The notes beneath the pieces were generated by a model. The model searched no databases. It had not been told where the DNA came from and saw only the letters and a program-made list of their open reading frames with translations. The translations under genes were made by a program, and so were the position numbers. From the NCBI GenBank assembly GCA_900555005.1, contig USJM01000067.1:1-8715 (forward strand): a stretch of 8,715 bases of DNA. Reading direction: 5' to 3'. This document shows, piece by piece, positions 1-6,711 of the stretch. How positions within the stretch are numbered: position 1 is the stretch's first letter; every line of letters begins with the position of its first letter. The stretch is from an uncultured Lachnospiraceae bacterium. Its GTDB lineage: Bacteria; Bacillota_A; Clostridia; Lachnospirales; Lachnospiraceae.

Positions 1-757
1 GAGCCGCTTCGTCCAGGTCTTCATCCTCCCTTGTTCTGGAGCGCACCCGCTCCATGGCATCCATCGCCAGCTTTGCGTTCATCTTCTGCACCTCTCCTGC
101 CCAGACCGCATCGATATCCAGCTTCCGGAGCTGCTCCTGATAGGCTTCCTGTGTCATAAAAAACGGAAGCACGCTGATGTACTTTCTCATCAGCTCTCTG
201 GAATGCCCGAGCTGCTCACCGCTCAGAAAACATTCCGCTGCTTCCCGAAACCGGAATGCCTGCGCATAGGCGCTTCCGAGATTGTTCCAGACGGCTTCCA
301 GAAAACCTGCGCGGAGCTTTCCAGCCGTCCCGCCGTCCAGTATCCGTCTGTAGATCGTGCAGGCCGCCGCATTTTTCCCGCAGGAAAGAAGATAGTCAGC
401 CTTCATCTTCGCATTCTCCTCCTCCGGGCGGACCTGTGCCTCCATGAGCTTCTTCCGGACGCGTCTGAGCTCGTCCTGCTGCAGATAGCCGGTCTGTGCA
501 AAAATCGGCATAATGAAGTAGGTTACATCATGATCAGGCCGCTGAAGGGCGTCCCTGAGCCTGTGACCGAGCTGTCTGAGGCCAAGCTCCTCGCTGACCC
601 AGTCTGCCAGACGCTCATTGACGATCGACTCATCAATCAGGCATAGATTGCGGTGCAGAAAAAAACAAAGCTCCTCAATCGTCCAGATTCTGATCTGCAC
701 GCTCTCAATCAGATAGGGATGCTTTGCTGTTCTGACGGTACATAGATCGAAAGCCAT
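1..757 (-). CDS. TPR-like helical protein of the DUF5717/DUF5716 cluster (3' end outside window)
   Basis: This is an open frame of 252 codons from ATG at 757 with no stop before the window edge, so the C-terminus is missing. The start is chosen because AGGAGGAA lies 5 nt upstream and the frame is uninterrupted. The protein begins MAFDLCTVRTAKHPYLIESV and has no signal peptide or membrane segment, so it should be cytoplasmic. Residues about 25-110 are a helical N-terminal region (IWTIEELCFFLHRNLCLIDE at 24-43). Residues about 117-185 look like two TPR-type helical hairpins; the second, near 156-183, has the pattern VWNNLGSAYAQ followed by FREAAECFL. The tail from about 205 is charged and probably coiled. 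It lies 100 nt downstream of the Hsp70-like DUF5716 gene. I recall similar small helical proteins beside DUF5716/DUF5717 in Lachnospiraceae, but I cannot name a family and infer only that it is a partner in the same complex. The reading frame is sure; the role is unknown. Confidence 0.85.
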   Translation of the reverse strand, partial: MAFDLCTVRTAKHPYLIESVQIRIWTIEELCFFLHRNLCLIDESIVNERLADWVSEELGLRQLGHRLRDALQRPDHDVTYFIMPIFAQTGYLQQDELRRVRKKLMEAQVRPEEENAKMKADYLLSCGKNAAACTIYRRILDGGTAGKLRAGFLEAVWNNLGSAYAQAFRFREAAECFLSGEQLGHSRELMRKYISVLPFFMTQEAYQEQLRKLDIDAVWAGEVQKMNAKLAMDAMERVRSRTREDEDLDEAA

Positions 758-762
758 CGTGA

Positions 763-770
763 TTCCTCCT
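763..770 (-). promoter_or_regulatory. Shine-Dalgarno site of the TPR-like gene
   Basis: On the minus strand AGGAGGAA precedes ATG at 757 with 5 nt between. It is a near-perfect anti-SD match and fixes the start of a gene whose stop lies outside the window. Confidence 0.8.
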
Positions 771-796
771 CTGGCATGTCCGGCATGTTCCTTTTC

Positions 797-817
797 CGCA
801 TGGCTGCCTGCCATGCG
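797..817 (-). other. Perfect 8-bp hairpin in the DUF5716-TPR gene gap
   Basis: On the minus strand CGCATGGC and GCCATGCG are perfect inverted repeats around a 5-nt loop, AGGCA. It sits in the only gap over 30 nt in the window (758-857), between the DUF5716 stop and the ribosome binding site of the next gene. No T-run follows it on either strand, so it is not a standard intrinsic terminator. A role in mRNA processing, differential stability or translation of the downstream gene is possible, but this is inference. Just downstream (about 776-789) is a short direct repeat of ACATGCC. Confidence 0.4.
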
Positions 818-857
818 TCAGTGTACGCCGTGCGCTGCGCTGTCTTCTGAACATCCA

Positions 858-2009
858 TCACGCGATGCGGATGGTCCTGCGCCAGATTCTTCCGGAGGAC
901 GGGTACAGGCTGCCAAACCCCAGGTCCGTCACCTCCGCCTCCAGCGTCTTTGGCGCCGAAAACCACACGCTCACGCGCAGCCTGCTCGCCCGGTCCGGCC
1001 GGGCAGGAAAATGATCCAGCCTCAGGATATGCCGGGCTGTCCCGCTGCCATCGTCGTCTTCAGACAGGATTGTCACATTCTTCTCAGATTCCGGCACCAC
1101 TTCCACAGTACCGTATGCCTCATACCAGTTCACTCCCGCACGGATAAAGGTACCGTCTCCAGCCTGCCCTTCACCCGGACCTTCATGCCGATATTCACCT
1201 TCACCATGTCCACTCCCTGGAAAATGATATCCGGCATACAGATCTTTCCGCAGCGTGCCATCACACCGTAGCAGGCTCCCTTCGAGAACAGGTTCTGTCC
1301 CTGGAAGGCATGGCGGTGAAAGGTCAGATACTGGAAGGAGCGTTTTGCCCACCGGGCATCAAAGTAGCCGCCATAGAGATAGCTGGCGGGCACCTTTCTC
1401 CGCCCACACCAGCTCGTACAGAAGCCTGTCCCGCTCGGCGTCCCAGTCCTCATCCGACCTGCCTGCCCGCGCCTTTTCGGAGACATCGCAGGAGGCCTCC
1501 TGTCTGAAGGATGCTGTGTGTGGGGTGGTGGTTTTATCAATATGGAGAATATATCCGTTCATCTGTCCGTCCTGAACGGACAGGAAGGCTACATCACCGT
1601 TCCACAGCTCCTTCTTCTTATTCACCACATAATAAAAAAAGCTTGTCCGAAAATCCTGAAGAAAGATGCTGCGTTCATCCACTCCGGCCTGCCGGACAAC
1701 GGTCTTCAGCCGTTTTGACAGCTTCTCATCCAGATCCGGAACCGTGACGCAGATGCGGACATTATGTTTCTCAACACCCTGCAGCTGCGGCACCATATCC
1801 AGAAGCTCCCTGATATAATCTGATGCTTTTTCAGAAGCATCCTCCCTGCTCAGCGCATTCCAGACTCCGGCCGGGACCTCCATCAGGCCATTGTCCATCT
1901 CCCCCGGAAGAGACAGTGTCTGCGGCTCCTTCAGCGCATCCCCATACCAGGTAAGCTGCGCTCCGTGCGCAGACAGCTGGAGGCCGATCAGGATTTCATT
2001 CCGATTCAT
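858..2009 (-). pseudogene. DUF5716 family Hsp70/actin-like protein, interrupted by two frameshifts
   Basis: The reconstructed product is about 383 residues, close to what I recall for this Lachnospiraceae family. Frame 1 runs from ATG 2009 to near 1395. The protein continues as VPASYLYGGYF in a second frame (one extra base, or two missing, near 1393-1398). It switches again near 1144-1150 (one base missing) to IRAGVNWYEA, ending SSGRIWRRTIRIA at 858. The two shifts sum to zero, so 1152 nt is an exact multiple of three. An ATPase fold is suggested by NVRICVTVP (83-91), the alpha/beta segment VAFLSVQDGQMNGYILHI (140-157), an LYGGYF adenosine-type motif (about 211-216) and KGACYGVM (about 244-251), matching Hsp70 GG and GAA signatures. 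The C-terminal part (about 255-383) is beta-rich, with an RPDRASRLRV and DLGFG segment. The phosphate-1 loop (IGLQLSAHGAQLT, 8-20) lacks the usual Asp and Gly-Thr. It follows DUF5717 by 30 nt. TTG at 2012 is an alternative start. The function is unknown. Typed as a pseudogene for its broken frame, although the indels may be sequence errors. Confidence 0.8.
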
Positions 2010-2020
2010 CAATGCTGGTT

Positions 2021-2029
2021 CCTCCCTCC
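2021..2029 (-). promoter_or_regulatory. Shine-Dalgarno site of the DUF5716 gene, ambiguous start
   Basis: On the minus strand this is GGAGGGAGG. It lies 8 nt from TTG at 2012 and 11 nt from ATG at 2009, two adjacent in-frame codons. Spacing favours TTG and codon preference favours ATG; the products differ by one residue. Confidence 0.6.
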
Positions 2030-2039
2030 GGCTTTTCGG

Positions 2040-5000
2040 TCAGATCAGTGTAAACAGTTCCCCCGTCAGTGTTTCCGTGCGGCGGAGATCCATCAGGATC
2101 TTCCTTGCCTCTTCCCTCTCTCCGCGAGCCAGTGCGTCTGACAGCGCTGACAGCCGCCCATACCGGGTCTCCTTCTCATCATCAGATATCGGAGCCGCCT
2201 TCAGGGTGCGGACCCCGGAGATAATCCGTGTTCCGTCAGTCCGTGCTTCCTCCGTGAAGCATTCCAGCTCCTGTGCGCCGAACAGAATAAATTCCCGCAC
2301 ACGTATTCCACAGAAAAGATCCTGCATGGTTTCGGTCTGGAAAGGTTCCCCGGATCCCTTTCTTCTGAAGCTGAGCGTCACAACGCTCTTCGGGGAAGCC
2401 GTATACTCGAAAAATACCTTCTCCCTGATTCCGGAAACAGCATGAAACGGCTCCGGAAATGCAGCAAAAAACGAAAATCTCATGTTCCGGTTTTCATATC
2501 GCTTCAGAAGCCTCCGGGAGGCCTCATCCTGTGCTTTATTTCTGCTGCCAGGTCCGGAAAGATGCTTCAGAAGTGCCAGCGCACAGACATCCGGGAGGTT
2601 CCCGCCCCGCTCAAAATCAGCAAGCAGATCCTCGAACAGCACATTGTCCGCCGGCTGATTTCGAACCAGGTACCTGTACGACATCAGGATCACATACCCC
2701 TGACAGAGCCGCCTGTTCCCCAGTGAAGCCCGGTAGGAAGCGTAGATTGGCTCGCTTTCCTCCATTTCCTCCTGCTCAAAGACAATCATGGAGAGGATGC
2801 GCTCCTCCAGCTTCATCGTATCAAGCCCGTACTCTTTCCCGGCCTTCCACAGTTTTTTCATCTCCGGGACGGATCCGTCCGGATACATCAGAAGGTAGGA
2901 CAGGATGTTTTTGTCATATTTTCCTGAGAAGAAACAGCTGCTGCAGTATCCGAGCAGCTTCTCATCCTCCTGATATTCTGATTCCAGCACCATCTGGGAA
3001 CAGATCCGGACCAGAAGACTGAGCGGCGTATGGTCGTGCCCATACTTCAGTACAAGCCTGTATGCTTCCTCGTAAAGTCCCCCGCCTGTCAGCAGTTCCT
3101 GAAGCTTCACCAGCCCGGCATCCGCATAGTCATAGAGATCCAGCTCCTTCAGGAAGTCATCCAGTGACGGATCATCCTGATTCCTCGTGTAATAGTCAAG
3201 CAGCCAGCTCCGTACGGTTTTCCGGTAATCCGCCGACAGTCTGCGCATCCCGGACGCCTTCCGGAAATACCGCAGGTTGGCTGCACTGACCGGCTGATCC
3301 CTGACCGTATTCAGTGTATAGAATAAGGCCAGCTCCGGGGCATCCGGTACAATCTCCGCGCACATCTCAAGAAGCTTCGGATCCTCGAGAAAATGGTCCG
3401 CCATATACAGAGATGTCGAGGCATACCGTTTCCCCTCACCGTCGCCCAGCAGAATTCTGGTCTGGTCAGAGTAAATCCGGATAAGAGCTGCCGCATTTTT
3501 CAATGGCACTTCCCGCTCCTGCTGCATCCGGCTGTCCACCAGAATAATTTTCTTCATCCCCGGGCTGAGGCACTCCACCCTGTAGGTAAACAGAAGCCGG
3601 ATCAGATTCGCGGCAAGCCGGTCTGTCAGCATCGGCCGTGTCAGGAACTCCGAATAAAGCGTTGCAAGATCGTTGTCAATGTGGCTCTGAGCCAGCTGTT
3701 CGGTCAGAAACGTTCCAATCGCAGGTCTCATGCTGTTGAAGATTCCCGGGATCTGCCTTCTTCCGTCCGCCATATTCCGGAAGATCCTTGCCTTTTTGTG
3801 CCAGTCCAGCGTATCGTTGTAGACAAAATAGCGTCTGATCACCTCCGGCATCGTCTCGATCCGGTACTCCTCGCAGGCATCCATATAATACTCATACAGG
3901 CCTGTCACAGACACTTCCTTCATAACAGCCATCTGAAAAAGCGGGAAAAACCGCCTGCTCTTCTGACCGCCCTCGATTGCCATCGCGCAAAGAGCGGTCA
4001 GTGCCTCTCTGGCACCGCTTTTCTGTGCGTAGTCCGCCAACACTCTGTACAGAACAGGGTCGTAGTGAGGATTGCGCCGCTCGATCGAGGCAAGCTTCAG
4101 AGACAGCTGCTCTGTCAGAAGGCCCTGTCTGGCTGCAAAATTCAGGATCAGGCGGATCGCCGGCGTGATCTCATGGAAAAGAGACGGCTTCTTTCTCAGC
4201 GCAAGCGCACCTTCGAGGTACATGACAGGACTGCTGCATCCAAGCTCGATCTGTCTGGTCACGGCATCCAGTCTCAGCTCCTCCCCGGCCGCCGCATCCT
4301 CGAAAAGATACAGACATACCCAGCGAATCTGCCAGCTCGACGGATTCTCCGCCGCGAGTCTCCGAACCTCTTTTCGGACATCATCCAGATATGCACTGTC
4401 TCTTGTAAAAAAAGATGTCAGGAACAGAAAAAAGGCATAGCGGTCCGGTGTGTCCAGCCGCTGAGGGGTCTTCTCCAGCTCAGACAGCAGCCGCTCGGCC
4501 TCTCGTCTTCTTCCATCTGCCTGAAGGATAAAAATCGAAAACAGATCCGCGTAGACATCCCTTCCCTGCGCACGTCTGTAGGCATTCAGAACAGAGTCTG
4601 TCCGACTTGCCCAGTTATGAAGGTCCACTCTGCCCGCCCGGTAATCAAGATACAGCGTCAGCGCCTTTTTACGCATAAGGCAGCGGACTCTGTGAAGCCT
4701 TCTGGCGTCCCCGTCATCGATCCTGTCAGCCCGCACCTCGAGCTCCATCGTCTTGTAGGGGGTCCGGATTGTCACGCGCCCGTAATTTTTACCGGCATGC
4801 AGAAAGTTTGAATCAATGATCAGACCGACCTCGCAGCTTCCGCCTGCAAACTCCTCCGTTGTGAGTCCTTTTTTCTCGGGGCGCAGGAACTGCGCATCCG
4901 ATGAAATGCTGATCTCGAGATACCCCCAGGTACTGGCAGTCAGATGGATGGGTTCCCTCAGCGTCCCCTCCGGGTTAACCAGCTTTCGTCCCGTCCAGTC

Positions 5001-5573
5001 GCAGCTGATGTCGACGCTTTCCTTCGCCCCGGTCCCGACCAGAAACTCCTCGAGCCTTCTGAGCGGGTTTTTCTCCCCTTCCAGGCCGCTGTACAGTGCC
5101 CTTGCCGGCGCATCCGCCATCATCATCCGGGTTCTGTATGCCGGGGAAGAGAAAAGCCCGGAAGCAGCCGCGAAATCCTTCCGCGCGGCATCGACCAGTT
5201 CCTGCTCATTGTAAGGCTCCGGTACCTTCTGTTCCTTGATATGAACCGTGACCCGGACTTCATCCTGTCCGAGCCCGGAGCTGATGAAGATCGTCCCCTG
5301 CGACGTCTCCCCCGGCAGAAGTCCTTCTGTGTCAAATTCAAACCGGACGATGTTCTCATGCCCGTAAAACTCCGGGCTCTCCAGAAGAATCCGAGGATTA
5401 TCTGAATGAAGAAAGCCCCGGACCTTCCCCTCACCCGGATGCGTGACAACAAAGGCTCCCTTCGCGTGCCCGCCTGCTTCCGTCTCGATCCGGACTGTGC
5501 GCCCGGAGAGCTGCATATGTGGAATATCATACTCAAACTGCCCGTTCAGCAGCTGCTCCAGACGATTTTTCAT
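2040..5573 (-). CDS. DUF5717 family giant beta-sandwich/alpha-solenoid protein
   Basis: This is an intact 1177-residue protein starting MKNRLEQLLNGQFEYDIPHM. An AAAGGTGA ribosome site lies just upstream of ATG 5573, and the nrdR stop is 26 nt away. There is no signal peptide or transmembrane helix, so it is probably cytoplasmic. Residues 1-112 form an Ig-like beta sandwich (RGFLHSDNPRILL, then VRFEFDTEGLLPGET and VTVHI). A helical linker covers about 120-180, and a second beta sandwich about 185-282 (GYLEISISSDAQFL, NYGRVTIRT). A long alpha-solenoid with TPR-like helical repeats spans about 290-1020. The conserved C-terminal beta domain, about 1028-1127, carries VFFEYTASPKSVVTLSF and MQDLFCGIRVREFILFGAQE; a short helix ends the protein. 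Architecture and C-terminal motif match the DUF5717 family as I remember it from Lachnospiraceae. No catalytic motif is seen. A large scaffold working with the Hsp70-like neighbour is my inference. The family call is fairly sure; the function is unknown. Confidence 0.9.
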   Translation of the reverse strand: MKNRLEQLLNGQFEYDIPHMQLSGRTVRIETEAGGHAKGAFVVTHPGEGKVRGFLHSDNPRILLESPEFYGHENIVRFEFDTEGLLPGETSQGTIFISSGLGQDEVRVTVHIKEQKVPEPYNEQELVDAARKDFAAASGLFSSPAYRTRMMMADAPARALYSGLEGEKNPLRRLEEFLVGTGAKESVDISCDWTGRKLVNPEGTLREPIHLTASTWGYLEISISSDAQFLRPEKKGLTTEEFAGGSCEVGLIIDSNFLHAGKNYGRVTIRTPYKTMELEVRADRIDDGDARRLHRVRCLMRKKALTLYLDYRAGRVDLHNWASRTDSVLNAYRRAQGRDVYADLFSIFILQADGRRREAERLLSELEKTPQRLDTPDRYAFFLFLTSFFTRDSAYLDDVRKEVRRLAAENPSSWQIRWVCLYLFEDAAAGEELRLDAVTRQIELGCSSPVMYLEGALALRKKPSLFHEITPAIRLILNFAARQGLLTEQLSLKLASIERRNPHYDPVLYRVLADYAQKSGAREALTALCAMAIEGGQKSRRFFPLFQMAVMKEVSVTGLYEYYMDACEEYRIETMPEVIRRYFVYNDTLDWHKKARIFRNMADGRRQIPGIFNSMRPAIGTFLTEQLAQSHIDNDLATLYSEFLTRPMLTDRLAANLIRLLFTYRVECLSPGMKKIILVDSRMQQEREVPLKNAAALIRIYSDQTRILLGDGEGKRYASTSLYMADHFLEDPKLLEMCAEIVPDAPELALFYTLNTVRDQPVSAANLRYFRKASGMRRLSADYRKTVRSWLLDYYTRNQDDPSLDDFLKELDLYDYADAGLVKLQELLTGGGLYEEAYRLVLKYGHDHTPLSLLVRICSQMVLESEYQEDEKLLGYCSSCFFSGKYDKNILSYLLMYPDGSVPEMKKLWKAGKEYGLDTMKLEERILSMIVFEQEEMEESEPIYASYRASLGNRRLCQGYVILMSYRYLVRNQPADNVLFEDLLADFERGGNLPDVCALALLKHLSGPGSRNKAQDEASRRLLKRYENRNMRFSFFAAFPEPFHAVSGIREKVFFEYTASPKSVVTLSFRRKGSGEPFQTETMQDLFCGIRVREFILFGAQELECFTEEARTDGTRIISGVRTLKAAPISDDEKETRYGRLSALSDALARGEREEARKILMDLRRTETLTGELFTLI

Positions 5574-5599
5574 GCCTGCTCACCTTTAACTTTCATCCT

Positions 5600-6048
5600 T
5601 CAGTTGATAATTTTCTTCAGCTCGTCCATGAACGTCCCGACATCCTTGAACTCCCTGTAGACAGACGCAAACCGGACGTACGCGACCGGATCGAGTTCCT
5701 TCAGACCGTCCATGATCTTCTCTCCGATCTCGGCACTCTTCACTTCCCCGCCTCCCTGGTTGTAAAGCTCTGTCTCGACACGGTCGATCATCTTCTTGAT
5801 CTCATCCACCGGAATCGGCCGCTTATAGCAGGCCCGCATGACACCTGCCTCGATTTTCGCACGGTCATACTGCTGCCTTGTGTGGTCTTTCTTGATCACA
5901 ACCAGCGGAATCGTCTCAATCTTCTCGTAAGTTGTAAACCGCCTGCCGCAGCTGTCGCACTGCCGTCTGCGCCGATGGAATTGCTCTCCTCCACTGGTCT
6001 CGAATCGGTCACTCTGGTATCTTCACTCCCGCAGTATGGGCACTTCAT
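5600..6048 (-). pseudogene. nrdR: Transcriptional repressor NrdR, interrupted by one frameshift
   Basis: NrdR is the zinc-ribbon/ATP-cone repressor that senses ATP/dATP and shuts off ribonucleotide reductase operons through NrdR boxes. The reconstructed protein is 149 residues, the normal family length. The zinc ribbon has C3/C6 (MKCPYCGSEDTRVTDSRP) and C31/C34 (RRRRQCDSCGRRFTTYEK); the ATP-cone follows from about residue 50 (VIKKDHTRQQYDRAKIEAGV). After N-S-I at codon 25 the frame is lost. ATCGGCGC is read where ATC-CGG-CGC would give I-R-R, so one base is missing at about 5974-5975, in the DNA-contacting arginine stretch. As written, translation stops after about 50 residues, and the intact part from GTG 5899 would be an ATP-cone without a zinc ribbon. 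The ATG overlaps the TGA of the kinase-like gene by 4 nt, suggesting coupled translation. A sequencing error is likely. Identity is near certain. Confidence 0.9.
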
Positions 6049-6701
6049 ATCGTCATTCCTCCTGCCTTATGCAAACTGTCCTCCTGATTCTCTTTCGGAA
6101 GGCTGAACAGGTAGCGCGCCGCCTGTTCCAGAATCCGGGCACTCTCCTCCGCACCGAACAGACTCGAATCCATCAGAATATGACGGCCATATGTCACATC
6201 CGAAGCGTGGCTGCAGAACTGGCGTCTGTAGTCTTCCCTGGCTTTGTCTTCCCTGTGAATCAGGACTCTCGCCGCCTCCTCGTCCGTGTGCAGCATCCTG
6301 ACACAGTTCTGAAGGCGAACCTCGTCCGGTGCAAAAATATAGACATTCATGCACCGCGGATATGTTCTGAAGACCTCATCGCCGCCTCTGCCCAGAATAA
6401 TGCAGGAGCTTTTCTCCACAAAGGACTTCAAAGCCTCCGACTGTGCCTGAAACATTACCTGTGACCGAAGATCCTTCTCGCTGTCCGCCTCTTTCCGGAA
6501 CAGCAGAAACTGTGCCTTTTTCCGGCCTTCCTCCAGCTGTGTGGCGGCCAGAAAGCGCGCATCCGCCCCCATGCTGAGAACCTGTGCCTCGACTGCGCTG
6601 CGGTCATACACCGGTACCCCGAGCAGTTCTCCGAGGCGCCCTGCAATCTCGTGCCCGAGACAGCCAAACTTTCTCGATATAGTGATCACGTAATGTTCCA
6701 T
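6045..6701 (-). CDS. Cytidylate kinase-like family protein
   Basis: This is a complete 218-residue P-loop kinase fold, probably cytoplasmic. Features in order: beta strand and glycine loop YVITISRKFGCLGHEIAGRL (4-23), in place of the ISRxxGSGG loop typical of this family; VYDRSAVE (31-38), the substrate-side YDR motif; SCIILGRGGDEVFR (99-112), matching the conserved family block; VYIFAPDEVRLQNCV (120-134); lid-type EDKAREDYRRQF (151-162); and YGRHILMDSSLFG (171-183), the usual late strand motif. These match the cytidylate-kinase-like (AAK/Cytidylate_kin2) family common in Clostridia, whose true substrates are generally unknown. It is not the housekeeping cmk, which has a different loop and a CMP-binding insert. 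ATG 6701 follows GAGAGGTG at a good distance, and the MFS stop is 10 nt upstream. Its end overlaps nrdR by 4 nt. A role in nucleotide metabolism beside nrdR is tempting but unproven. Confidence 0.85.
   Translation of the reverse strand: MEHYVITISRKFGCLGHEIAGRLGELLGVPVYDRSAVEAQVLSMGADARFLAATQLEEGRKKAQFLLFRKEADSEKDLRSQVMFQAQSEALKSFVEKSSCIILGRGGDEVFRTYPRCMNVYIFAPDEVRLQNCVRMLHTDEEAARVLIHREDKAREDYRRQFCSHASDVTYGRHILMDSSLFGAEESARILEQAARYLFSLPKENQEDSLHKAGGMTI
6057..6063 (-). promoter_or_regulatory. Shine-Dalgarno site of nrdR inside the upstream gene
   Basis: On the minus strand AGGAGGA lies 8 nt from the nrdR ATG at 6048, within the last codons of the kinase-like gene. It supports the start that restores the MKCPYC zinc ribbon, which a simple ORF search misses because of the frameshift. 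Confidence 0.75.
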
Positions 6702-6711
6702 CTGACACCTC

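Noticed and set aside
203..646. Plus-strand open frame of 147 codons
   Set aside because: It is antisense to the TPR-like gene, which has a strong ribosome site and a coherent helical protein; the plus-strand product has low-complexity shadow composition.
797..817. Intrinsic terminator at the intergenic hairpin
   Set aside because: No T-run follows the stem on either strand.
820..857. Possible promoter (TACACT -10-like) in the 100-nt gap
   Set aside because: No acceptable -35 element lies 16-18 nt upstream and the match is weak.
709..966. Minus-strand 85-codon frame bridging DUF5716 and the TPR-like gene
   Set aside because: It overlaps the conserved DUF5716 C-terminus and the start of the next gene in another frame, with no ribosome site of its own.
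3393..4811. Plus-strand open frame of 472 codons
   Set aside because: It is exactly antisense in codon register to the conserved DUF5717 gene, is rich in Arg, His, Gln and Pro, and has no recognisable domain; codon bias on the sense strand explains it.
5600..5899. A 99-residue stand-alone ATP-cone protein
   Set aside because: The zinc-ribbon half of NrdR is present directly upstream in a shifted frame with a good start and ribosome site, so this is a fragment of nrdR.
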